A stretch of 64,000 nt of DNA from CAZDDI01 sp964504195 (GTDB taxonomy: Bacteria; Chloroflexota; Anaerolineae; B4-G1; SLSP01): positions 50,469 to 114,468 of the forward strand of contig CAZDDI010000007.1 in NCBI GenBank assembly GCA_964504195.1, in the 5' to 3' direction. The stretch's first letter is position 1, and each line of letters starts with the position of its first letter. Below, piece after piece: positions 1-6,855 of the stretch. Both the position numbers and the translations under genes were made by a program. The notes under the pieces are model-generated. The model saw only the letters and a list, made by a program, of their open reading frames with translations, made no database searches and was not told the origin of the DNA.

Positions 1-88
1 GTGGAGGTGGGGGCGCTGTTGTTTGAACAACACAGCCGGTCAGCAACAAACCTATCACAGTGATAACAACCCCTGTGCAGAGCTTCAC
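1..88 (-). CDS. Lipoprotein, N-terminal part only (gene runs off the window)
   Basis: Reading the minus strand from a GTG at 88 gives MKLCTGVVITVIGLLLTGC and then a Pro-rich stretch. This is a type II signal peptide with lipobox LLTGC, so the product is expected to be a lipid-anchored envelope protein. An AGGAGG ribosome site lies at 100-95, six bases before the GTG, which decides the start. Only 29 codons are inside the window, so no function can be given. It lies downstream of the DUF1385 gene on the same strand with a 52-base gap and may be co-transcribed. Confidence 0.6.
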   Translation of the reverse strand, partial: MKLCTGVVITVIGLLLTGCVVQTTAPPPP

Positions 89-140
89 CTTTTCCCTCCT
101 TTCCCATGCGCTTGGGCGAATTGATTGGCATTACGGTATT

Positions 141-1040
141 TCAGGCTATTGCGATTTGCTCTCCCTCCAGCACCGCCTTCAGCGCGGCGATGGCGACCGC
201 CAGCATTTCCGGCTCCGGCTCGCGGGTGGTGAGGCGTTGCAGCGCGAGGTTGGGCGCGATGAGGGCGCGGATGAGTGGATTGGTGGCGTGTTTGCCCGTG
301 AACCGCAGCAGCTCGTAGGCGATGCCGGAAATGACGGGCAGCAATGCCAGCCGCGAGAGCAGCCGTACTAGCAGCGCGGGCTTGCCCAGTGGCGCAAACA
401 CGAGGATCGAGATGAACACGACCATCAGCAAGAAAGCGGTGCCGCAGCGCGGATGCGCAGTGGTGAATTCGCCCACCGCCTCGACCGTGAGCGGCGCGCC
501 GGCCTCGTGTGCGTTGATGGTCTTGTGCTCCGCGCCGTGATACGCAAACACGCGGCGGATGTCTTCCATACGCCCTACCACCAGCAGGTAGCCAATCAGG
601 ATGGTCAAGCGGATAATGCCTTCGACGAGATTGAACAGCAGGGCTTGCTCCGCCGATACCAGCAGCCCGGCCAGCAGCGAGGGCAATACCATGAAAAGCG
701 TCATCCCTGCCAGCAGCGAAATCGCGCCCATCGCCAGTCCGCCCGCGCCGCTCAGCGTGAACTCCGGGTCTTCGGCCTGCCCCACCACCTCGGCGGAGTA
801 GAAGAGCGCGCGCATCCCCAGCCCCAGCGAGTCCCACAGCAGTGGAATACCTCGCAGGAACGGGATTTTGCTGATCGGGCCGCGATAGAGCGCGCTTAGC
901 GGCTCTGTTTTCACGACGATTTCGCCATCCGCGCGGCGCACGGCGATGGCGGCGAGCTGTTTCCCGCGCATCAGCACCCCTTCCATCACGGCTTGCCCGC
1001 CATAAGACCAGCCTAGTTTACCCGAAGGTTGTTCTGCCAT
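141..1040 (-). CDS. DUF1385 / YqhQ-like membrane protein
   Basis: A 299-residue protein opening with GGQAVMEGVLMRG and carrying YHGAEHKTINAHEAG and HPRCGTAFLLMVV, the three signature blocks of the DUF1385 (YqhQ) family. Several hydrophobic segments between about residues 100 and 250 point to an inner-membrane protein; the biochemical role of the family is not established. The ATG at 1040 is chosen because GAGG lies just upstream; an in-frame GTG at 1058 would add six residues. It follows the Na/Pi cotransporter gene on the same strand after about 180 bases that hold a palindromic repeat. Confidence 0.85.
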   Translation of the reverse strand: MAEQPSGKLGWSYGGQAVMEGVLMRGKQLAAIAVRRADGEIVVKTEPLSALYRGPISKIPFLRGIPLLWDSLGLGMRALFYSAEVVGQAEDPEFTLSGAGGLAMGAISLLAGMTLFMVLPSLLAGLLVSAEQALLFNLVEGIIRLTILIGYLLVVGRMEDIRRVFAYHGAEHKTINAHEAGAPLTVEAVGEFTTAHPRCGTAFLLMVVFISILVFAPLGKPALLVRLLSRLALLPVISGIAYELLRFTGKHATNPLIRALIAPNLALQRLTTREPEPEMLAVAIAALKAVLEGEQIAIA

Positions 1041-1081
1041 ATTTTCCTCGATATTCACGCTTGATTGGGAAGGGTTGCGTA

Positions 1082-1142
1082 CCCTGAGATTGTCGAAGGG
1101 AATGCGCTAACCCAAACGGGCTGCCTTCGACCGGCTCAGGCA
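1082..1142. repeat. Dispersed palindromic repeat (CTTCGACxGGCTCAGG type)
   Basis: Imperfect inverted arms CCTGAGATTGTCGAAGG (1083-1099) and CCTTCGACCGGCTCAGG (1124-1140) enclose a 24-base loop. A related motif, CCTTCGACAGGCTCAGG, begins at 63955 and runs off the window end. Repeats of this kind are common between genes in many environmental bacteria. Here it separates the cotransporter gene from the DUF1385 gene and could act as a transcript-stabilising hairpin; that role is inferred. Confidence 0.7.
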
Positions 1143-1219
1143 GCGAGATTGCGTAAGTTTTGTAATTGTAACCCAGATAATCTGGACAGACAAACGCACC
1201 CTTCAATACATCGCGCTCA

Positions 1220-2821
1220 TTAGTTCCGTAATACACTTATTGCCAAATTTTCGGAATGATCACAGATGCGTTCCAGGTTCCGTAAAATTTCGATGAAAGA
1301 GAAATCCGCCTCCGGCGCGCAGACTCCTTCCTCCATCCGGCGGAAGTGAGCGTCACGGGCGGCCATATAGATACAATCGAATTCGTCTTCCAGACGGCAT
1401 GCGCGTTTTGCCAGCACATGATCGCCGGTTTCCAGTGCGCGCAACGCCGTGCCATAGGTTTCTTGCGTGTGTCGGAAAAGCTGTTCCAGCTCTTCTATGG
1501 CCTCCACGCTGAACGAAACCCGCTCATCAGCTTTGCGTTGCGCTTCTTCGACCAGATTCTCGTTCAGATCCCCCACGCGCTCGATATCCGTGAGCAGGCC
1601 TTTGATTTGTAGTGCGCGTTGTTGTTGCTGTTGACTCAGCTCGCTCCGCAACAGTTTGTTCAAGAAATCCTCCAACAGCGCACAGACTGGATCAATCAGC
1701 TCATTTTCCTGCGCCAATACTCTGGGGATGACTGTGAGATCGTTCTCTACCAACGCCTTCCGGCTTAGCTCCACCAAATCTGCTGCGATGTGGCCTAGCC
1801 GCAACAGTTCGCGCGTGGCTTCGGTCAACGCTACGGAAGGAATGCTATATTGACGCGCATCAATAAACTGCGTGAGCACTTTTCTGTCAAGGGTGGCTTT
1901 CTGCGGCACCAACCGCTCTGTCAAGCGGGCTAATGGCTTGATAAAGGGAAAGAGCGCCACACTGACCGTCACATTGAAAATTGTGTGGGCGTTGGCGATT
2001 TGCCGGGGCAGCGTATCGGCTGTGCCCATCACAAAATTAGCGAAGGGTTCGATAAAGGGCAGGAACAACAACACCCCAATAACATTGATGAGAATCTGCG
2101 CCATAGAAGCTTGTCGCGCTGTAGAGGATAGGCGGAACGAAGCAAGGTATCCGGTGACGCAAGTGCCGATATTCGCACCCAGCAATAACGCCACCGCGCC
2201 CGGCAGCGTAATCGCCTGACTGATACCCAATGCCACCACCAGCCCCGTCACTGCCGAACTGCTCTGCACCACAGCGGTAGCTACTATTCCGGCGAGAATC
2301 CCGGCGAGCTGGTGCTGCCCCATGGTCGCCAGCCACAGGCTCACCGCGGGAATGGTGGTCAGCACTTTGAGCGCACTGGACATCAGGTTCATGCCCACAA
2401 ACAGGGTGCCGAACCCTAACACCACCTCGCCATAATCCTGCCAGCGCTCTTTGGGAGAAAACTCTAGCAGCGCAAAGCCAATCACGACGAAAATGAGCGC
2501 GTAGTCCCCCAGGTGAAACGCGGCGATCTGTGCTGTGAGCGTGGTGCCAATCTCTTGGCCCATCATTACGCCAATGACTTGGGGGAGCGTCATCAGGTTG
2601 GCATTGATCAGGCCGATCATCGTCACCATGAGCAAGCTACTGCTTTGGAGCAGCGCTGTGGCTACCGCGCCGAAGGTTGCCGCGCGCAATGGGCGACACG
2701 TTACCCGATCCAACCACTCCTGAATCTGATCGCCGGCCAGTTTTTCCATCCCGGCACTGAGCATCCGCACGCCGAACAGGAAAAAGGCCAATCCCCCCAA
2801 TACCTGCACTGCACTAATCAT
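1220..2821 (-). CDS. Na+/phosphate cotransporter (NptA-like) with PhoU-like tail
   Basis: A 533-residue protein with two Na/Pi-cotransporter repeats. LGGLAFFLFGVRMLSAGME and the QSSSLLMVTMIGL block near residues 60-75 belong to the first; VQSSSAVTGLVVALGIS near 190 to the second. The paired QSSS motifs are the substrate-site signature of the family. From about residue 330 the protein is soluble and helical and resembles PhoU. The family takes up inorganic phosphate with sodium across the inner membrane, and the PhoU-like part is thought to regulate it. GGGAGG lies nine bases before the ATG. No other phosphate gene is nearby. Confidence 0.9.
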   Translation of the reverse strand: MISAVQVLGGLAFFLFGVRMLSAGMEKLAGDQIQEWLDRVTCRPLRAATFGAVATALLQSSSLLMVTMIGLINANLMTLPQVIGVMMGQEIGTTLTAQIAAFHLGDYALIFVVIGFALLEFSPKERWQDYGEVVLGFGTLFVGMNLMSSALKVLTTIPAVSLWLATMGQHQLAGILAGIVATAVVQSSSAVTGLVVALGISQAITLPGAVALLLGANIGTCVTGYLASFRLSSTARQASMAQILINVIGVLLFLPFIEPFANFVMGTADTLPRQIANAHTIFNVTVSVALFPFIKPLARLTERLVPQKATLDRKVLTQFIDARQYSIPSVALTEATRELLRLGHIAADLVELSRKALVENDLTVIPRVLAQENELIDPVCALLEDFLNKLLRSELSQQQQQRALQIKGLLTDIERVGDLNENLVEEAQRKADERVSFSVEAIEELEQLFRHTQETYGTALRALETGDHVLAKRACRLEDEFDCIYMAARDAHFRRMEEGVCAPEADFSFIEILRNLERICDHSENLAISVLRN

Positions 2822-2888
2822 AAGTTCTTCCCTCCCAATGAACGCCCTGACGGTTGGTGAAAGATAAAAGCGTTCAGTGAAAAATTAA

Positions 2889-2977
2889 GAGTCTCACACC
2901 CAGTTGCAAAGCCGCCAGACAATTTTGTGTGCGATTCTAAAAATCTTCGCGGCCTGGCGGCTTTGTGTGAGGTCTCT
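2889..2977. repeat. Inverted repeat with GCCGCCAG core
   Basis: The left arm starts AGAGTCTCACAC and ends AAAGCCGCCAG; the right arm reads CTGGCGGCTTTGTGTGAG followed by GTCTCT. The left arm holds about nine extra bases (CCAGTTGC region) that would bulge out. No T-run follows on either strand, so it is more likely a dispersed palindrome than a terminator for the cotransporter gene. Confidence 0.6.
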
Positions 2978-2985
2978 ATCTTTTT

Positions 2986-3107
2986 TTGTCTACCGTACAT
3001 TTTCCAAGCGCATTCAGTTTTAGCCACGAATTTTACGAATTTCTTATTGTTTTTGTGTTAATTCGAGTGAATTCGTGGCAAAAATCTATAAGTGTACGGT
3101 AGCAAAA
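2986..3107. mobile_element. MITE-like element, family 1 (CTACCGTACA ends), copy A
   Basis: A roughly 120-bp AT-rich element whose ends are inverted: CTACCGTACA at 2990-2999 and TGTACGGTAG near 3093-3102, flanked by TTTTG and CAAAA. Inside is a second inverted pair, GCCACGAATT and AATTCGTGGC. A clear homologue in the opposite orientation lies at 47736-47871. It has no reading frame, so if mobile it depends on a transposase elsewhere. Confidence 0.7.
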
Positions 3108-3203
3108 TCTTTTTTAGTGTTCCCAAAACTACGCCGGGCTAACTATGCCAAGTATAACCGAAGCTCGTAAATCTCAAAGCGCCCATTCTAACGGCATCCA
3201 TAC

Positions 3204-3243
3204 AAAAAGCCGTTCCCGCGAACTGGCTCGCAGGAACGGCTTT
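3204..3243 (-). terminator. Rho-independent terminator of thrS
   Basis: On the minus strand the arms AAAGCCGTTCC and GGAACGGCTTT form a stem extended by TGCGA/TCGCG around a short loop, followed directly by a T-run. It begins about 30 bases after the thrS stop codon. Confidence 0.85.
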
Positions 3244-3271
3244 CATCTCATTTACGCATTACGCAGTACGT

Positions 3272-5062
3272 TCACTCTAGCGTATGATCTTCGATAGCCC
3301 GCTTCGCCATCTCGACGAACTCCGCTACCGGCAGCGCGCCCAGATTCTTGCCGCTGCGCAAGCGCACGGCCACCGCGCCCGCCTCGATCTCCTGATCGCC
3401 AATCACGAGCATATACGGCACCTTCATTAGTTGTGCGTCGCGGATTTTGGCGTTCATGCGCGAGGAGGAGTCATCCGTCTTCACGCGCAGGCCCGCCTTG
3501 CGGAGCTGCACCTCCACCTGTTTGGCGTAGTCCACATGGCGATCCGCAATCGGGATGAGCCGCGCCTGCTCCGGCGCGAGCCACACCGGGAACGCACCCG
3601 CGTAATGCTCCACCAGGATGCCGAAGAAGCGCTCCAGCGAGCCGAGCAGCGCACGATGCACCATGTAGGGCCGATGCTCCTGCCCGTCCTCGCCCACATA
3701 CGTCATATCGAAGCGCTCCGGCAGGTTGAAATCGAACTGAATCGTGGTCAGCTGCCACTCCCGGCCCAGCGCATCCTTGATCTTAAGGTCAATTTTTGGC
3801 CCATAGAATGCACCGCCGCCTTCGTCCATTGCGTAGGGCAGCCCTTCGGCGTCAATGGCGCGCTTGAGCGCGGCCTGCGCCTGCTCCCAGCGCGCCGGGT
3901 CGCCCACGGCCTTTTCGGGCCGGGTGGCGAGGTAGGCCGCGAAGTCCTCGAAGCCGAAGGCGCGCAGCATCTCCAGCGAGAAGCGCAGCACACGCAACAC
4001 CTCATCCTCGATTTGCTCCGGCGTGCAGATGATGTGCGCATCATCCTGCGTGAAGCCGCGCACACGCAGCAGCCCATGCAGCACACCGCTCTTCTCGAAG
4101 CGGTACACCGTGCCGAGCTCGGCCCAGCGCAGCGGCAGCTCGCGGTATGAGCGCAACTGCGTCTTGTAGATCAGAATGTGGAAGGGGCAGTTCATCGGCT
4201 TGATGAAATACTCCTGCTCGTCAATCTCCATCGGCGCGTACATGCTCTCGCGGTAGAAATCCAGGTGCCCGGAGGTCTCCCACAGCCACGCCTTGCCGAT
4301 ATGCGGCGTGTAGGCGAAGTCGTACTCGCCCTCGATGTGCCGGTCGCGCCAGAAATCCTCGATGGTTTTGCGGATGATGGCCCCGCGCGGGTGCCAGTAA
4401 GCCAGCCCCGGCCCGGCTTCCTCGTGGAACGAGAGCAGGTCGAGCTCCTTCACTAGCCGCCGGTGGTCGCGCTTTTTGACCTCTTCCAGCCAGGCGAGGT
4501 ACTCGCGCAGCTCTTCGGGCTTCTCCCAGACCGTGCCGTAGATGCGCTGGAGCATGGGTCGGTCGGAATCGCCGCGCCAGTAGGCCCCCGCCACGTTGAG
4601 CAGCTTCACGGCCTTGGGGTGAATCTCGCGCGAGTTCGCCACATGCGGCCCTCGGCACAGATCGGTGAACGCGCCGCTCTTGTAGATGGAAAGCCGAGGC
4701 GTCTTCGTCTTCTCGCCGTACTCATCGGTGCCGCGCTCCAGAATGTCGTGGATGAGCTCCAGCTTGTACTCTTGATCGGCAAAGAGCGCCTGCCCCTCTT
4801 CCGGCGTGATCTCCTGGTACTGGAAATCGAGCCGGGCGGCAATCAGCTCCCGCATCCGCGCCTCGATCTGCTCCAGGTCTTCCTGCGTCAACGCGCGCGG
4901 CAAGCCGAAGTCGTAGTAGAAGCCGTGCTCGATGGGCGGGCCGATAGCGACCTGACCGTCCGGGAACATCTCCAGCACCGCCGCCGCCATGATGTGCGCC
5001 GCCGAGTGGCGGATGCGGTACAACGGACTAGCGTGGTATTCTTCAGGGTTCATCGTTTTCAT
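3272..5062 (-). CDS. thrS: Threonyl-tRNA synthetase, form lacking the TGS domain
   Basis: A 596-residue ThrRS that charges tRNA-Thr. Near residue 20 the editing domain begins with HSAAHIMA (HxxxH), and CRGPH follows. The class II core shows WHPRGAIIRKTIEDF, PMNCPFHILIYK, RVRGFTQDDAHIIC (motif 2 region) and HRALLGSLERFFGIL (motif 3); an anticodon-binding domain ends the protein. The ATG at 5062 has a perfect AGGAGG eight bases upstream. With this start there is no N-terminal TGS (ubiquitin-like) domain, making it about 45 residues shorter than E. coli ThrRS. Expression should follow tRNA-Thr charging through the T-box upstream. Confidence 0.95.
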   Translation of the reverse strand: MKTMNPEEYHASPLYRIRHSAAHIMAAAVLEMFPDGQVAIGPPIEHGFYYDFGLPRALTQEDLEQIEARMRELIAARLDFQYQEITPEEGQALFADQEYKLELIHDILERGTDEYGEKTKTPRLSIYKSGAFTDLCRGPHVANSREIHPKAVKLLNVAGAYWRGDSDRPMLQRIYGTVWEKPEELREYLAWLEEVKKRDHRRLVKELDLLSFHEEAGPGLAYWHPRGAIIRKTIEDFWRDRHIEGEYDFAYTPHIGKAWLWETSGHLDFYRESMYAPMEIDEQEYFIKPMNCPFHILIYKTQLRSYRELPLRWAELGTVYRFEKSGVLHGLLRVRGFTQDDAHIICTPEQIEDEVLRVLRFSLEMLRAFGFEDFAAYLATRPEKAVGDPARWEQAQAALKRAIDAEGLPYAMDEGGGAFYGPKIDLKIKDALGREWQLTTIQFDFNLPERFDMTYVGEDGQEHRPYMVHRALLGSLERFFGILVEHYAGAFPVWLAPEQARLIPIADRHVDYAKQVEVQLRKAGLRVKTDDSSSRMNAKIRDAQLMKVPYMLVIGDQEIEAGAVAVRLRSGKNLGALPVAEFVEMAKRAIEDHTLE

Positions 5063-5113
5063 TTCAGATTCCTCCTTATAATTGCCGCCGAGGTCGCAGA
5101 GTGCATAGAGAAA

Positions 5114-5141
5114 AAACTTTGCGCCTTTGCGCCTTTGCGTT
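5114..5141. repeat. Short word repeat (TTTGCGCC) in the thrS leader
   Basis: Between the T-box terminator and the thrS ribosome site the sequence repeats TTTGCGCC two and a half times. Such degenerate tandem words recur in several gene leaders of this window. It lies in the part of the leader made only when the T-box is read through. Confidence 0.5.
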
Positions 5142-5166
5142 GAAAAATCTCCAGACTTGGGAATAC

Positions 5167-5435
5167 AAAAGCGTCCCGTGTCTCTTGGGACGCGGGACGC
5201 TGCGTGGTTCCACCCAAGTTCCAAATAAAACGCTGATGGCGCTTTACTGGCACTCTTATGGCTATAACGGGCCAGCCCGGAAATCTATACTTGGCAGTTG
5301 CCGTTCCAGATTTCACTCGCGGGGGGTTTTCACCGGATTCCGGTCGAAAAGGCTCTCAGTCGGTGGCCCTTTCTCCCTGTTACCTTGAGGCCGGTTATTC
5401 GTCCCGCTCAACGCTTTGAGATTTGCAAATGGTTA
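5167..5435 (-). promoter_or_regulatory. T-box riboswitch controlling thrS (specifier ACC)
   Basis: The minus-strand leader carries the T-box sequence GGTGGAACCACG at 5214-5203, followed by a terminator with arms GCGTCCCGCGTC and GACACGGGACGC and four T's (5200-5167). In the Stem I region, GTGAAAACC places ACC, a threonine codon, at 5327-5325. The same context (TGAAA then codon) holds ATC in the ileS leader of this window. Uncharged tRNA-Thr should pair with the specifier and the T-box bulge and permit read-through into thrS. The T-box, terminator and neighbouring gene are clear; the full Stem I fold was not computed. Confidence 0.92.
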
Positions 5436-5440
5436 TTTCT

Positions 5441-5467
5441 ATTATACGCAGGCAGGCGAATTGTCAA
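5441..5467 (-). promoter_or_regulatory. Promoter of thrS T-box transcript
   Basis: TTGACA (5467-5462) and TATAAT (5446-5441) on the minus strand are both perfect sigma-70-type boxes. Their 15-base spacing is shorter than the usual 17. Transcription would start at about 5435, at the base of T-box Stem I. Confidence 0.75.
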
Positions 5468-5482
5468 GTTTTTGCCAAACGC

Positions 5483-6205
5483 TCAGTCCCGCGTAGCCGC
5501 AATGATCAGATCCACCACCTTCTCCACCGGCAGTTGATCCGTATTGATGAGCAAATCGTAGAGCGTGGGGTCTTGCCAGTCCGCGCCGTGGAAGTGCTTG
5601 AGGTAACGCTCGCGCTCTTTGTCGCTTTGATGCACCTGCCGCTCGGCTTCTTTGAAGTCCACTTGCGCGCGCGCCATCACCCGGCGCACGCGCACCGGCT
5701 CCGAGCCAACGATCTTGACCCGCAACACATGCGGCTTATCGCGCAGCACCACCTGCGCGCCGCGCCCCACGATGACCACGCCCCCACCCTCGGCGTACTC
5801 CACAATCACCTGCCGCACCAAATCAGCGTAGGCATCAGCCTTTTCGATGCGCTGATCCCTGGCGATGACCTTCTTCATGGCGTCCTCGCGGCTGAGGCCC
5901 TCCGCCTGCATCATCATGGCGGCAAGTTCATCGAAGACGTAGATTTCACGCATCGTGGCGCTCGGTTCAGCGGGTGCAGCGGCGCTGGCAGAGAGCGCGG
6001 CCAGCATTCGCCCCAGCAACCCCGGCACCACCTCTTTGCCCTCTAACTGCGCCACCATCTCCGCATCCGGGTGTCCGGCCACCTCTGCGGCGCGATGTAG
6101 AATTTCCCGGTCGAGATAGCAAAGTTCGAGCGCCTCCGCCACCGCCGTAGCGATGTAACTCCCCTGACTGCCCAACTGCCTGGAAACTGTAATCACCGTC
6201 TTCAT
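5483..6205 (-). CDS. Cytidylate-kinase-like family protein
   Basis: A 240-residue protein starting MKTVITVSRQLGSQG, the usual opening of the cytidylate-kinase-like family, with DREIL near residue 35 and GGGVVIVGRGAQ near 150, followed by a LRDKPHVLRVKIVG strand. It probably binds ATP and phosphorylates a nucleotide or related molecule; the true substrate of this branch is not known. The ATG at 6205 has AGGAGG six bases upstream, and a TTGACA-17-TACCAT promoter ends just before it. It is a single-gene unit lying upstream of the thrS leader on the same strand. Confidence 0.85.
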   Translation of the reverse strand: MKTVITVSRQLGSQGSYIATAVAEALELCYLDREILHRAAEVAGHPDAEMVAQLEGKEVVPGLLGRMLAALSASAAAPAEPSATMREIYVFDELAAMMMQAEGLSREDAMKKVIARDQRIEKADAYADLVRQVIVEYAEGGGVVIVGRGAQVVLRDKPHVLRVKIVGSEPVRVRRVMARAQVDFKEAERQVHQSDKERERYLKHFHGADWQDPTLYDLLINTDQLPVEKVVDLIIAATRD

Positions 6206-6233
6206 GGCGCGCCTCCTTGCAAGTGATACTTCT

Positions 6234-6262
6234 ATGGTAGCCCGGTGTCGTGTTATTGTCAA
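6234..6262 (-). promoter_or_regulatory. Promoter of the cytidylate-kinase-like gene
   Basis: Minus strand TTGACA (6262-6257), a 17-base spacer and TACCAT (6239-6234). The start codon at 6205 is about 28 bases downstream, leaving a short leader with the ribosome site. Confidence 0.6.
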
Positions 6263-6350
6263 ATTTTGGTTGCTGGTTGCTGGATGCTGGTTGCTTGGGA
6301 TGGCTTGTGATTTGCGATTTGAGATTTGTGATTCGTTCCCCTTGCCCTCA
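6262..6350. repeat. Degenerate word repeats (TTGCTGG and GATTTG words)
   Basis: The stretch repeats TTGCTGG-like words and then GATTTGCGATTTGAGATTTG. The same words recur at 9034-9050 (TTGCTGGTTGCTAGTTGC) and 24679-24715 (GATTTGCGATTTGCGG). No gene lies here. Confidence 0.55.
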
Positions 6351-6431
6351 ACAGAGTTTGCTCTACAATAAAGGGGTGCCGCCCACGCGCTATTCGTGTA
6401 TTCGTGGACGGCCCCGCCACAAGGAGCAACC

Positions 6432-6641
6432 ATGAACGACCGCGAAGCATTGGAATTCACGCTAGAAAGACCTGTCAGGTTTCAAAAACCTGACAGGTCT
6501 GAGCAAAAGCAATTTTCCGGGCTGGTTAGGGCGAGGCAATCCCCGGCAGGCCCAACATGGGCAGACCCATTGGATATGCAAATGCCCTGGTCGAGTTTTA
6601 TGCAGCAAAGATTGCCTCGCCCGAGCATTTCGAAGGAGTAA
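6432..6641 (+). pseudogene. Aborted duplicate start of the STAND gene, copy 1
   Basis: AAGGAG and ATG at 6432 open a 69-codon frame starting MNDREALEFTLE, close to MNDRDSLERRLT of the real protein. It then runs into the 33-bp palindrome and unrelated sequence. It looks like a 5' gene fragment broken by repeat insertion; whether the small peptide is made is unknown. Confidence 0.5.
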
Positions 6642-6643
6642 CC

Positions 6644-6817
6644 ATGGACGATCGTGAAGCATTAGAATTTACGCTAGAAAGACCTGTCAGGTTTCAAAAA
6701 CCTGACAGGTCTGAGCAAAAGCAATTTTCCGGGCTGGTTAGGGCGAGGCAATCCCCGGCAGGCCCAACATGGGCAGACCCATTGGATATGCAAAGGGCCT
6801 GGTCGAGTTTTATGTAG
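6644..6817 (+). pseudogene. Aborted duplicate start of the STAND gene, copy 2
   Basis: Second copy with ATG at 6644 (MDDREALEFTLE), stopping after 57 codons. In the duplicated unit a different frame is open through the gene junction into the STAND gene (from about 6769), so an alternative longer N-terminus cannot be excluded, but the ribosome site favours 6856. Confidence 0.5.
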
Positions 6818-6855
6818 CAAAGATTGCCTCGCCCGAGCATTTCGAAGGAGCAACC

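Larger units (their letters stand above)
2822..3271. other. Intergenic region, repeat-rich, no gene seen
   Basis: These 450 bases contain an 89-bp inverted repeat (2889-2977), a roughly 120-bp element with inverted ends (2986-3107), the thrS terminator (3204-3243) and one arm of the TACGCAGTACGCATTACG repeat (about 3251-3270), which directly abuts the thrS stop. No convincing coding sequence was found. Confidence 0.7.
6421..6855 (+). repeat. 212-bp tandem direct duplication ahead of the STAND gene
   Basis: Two copies (about 6432-6643 and 6644-6855) are nearly identical and are followed at 6856 by the true gene start. Each carries a ribosome site AAGGAG, an ATG followed by an N-terminus resembling the real one, a perfect palindrome (AGACCTGTCAGGTTT and its complement; 6468-6500 and 6680-6712), and a second inverted pair GGGCGAGGCAATC / GATTGCCTCGCCC. 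The copies differ at only a handful of positions, so the duplication looks recent or is kept uniform. Confidence 0.9.

Noticed and set aside
5063..5224. N-terminal extension of thrS to an upstream start
   Set aside because: The extension translates the T-box terminator and repeat words; AGGAGG supports the start at 5062.
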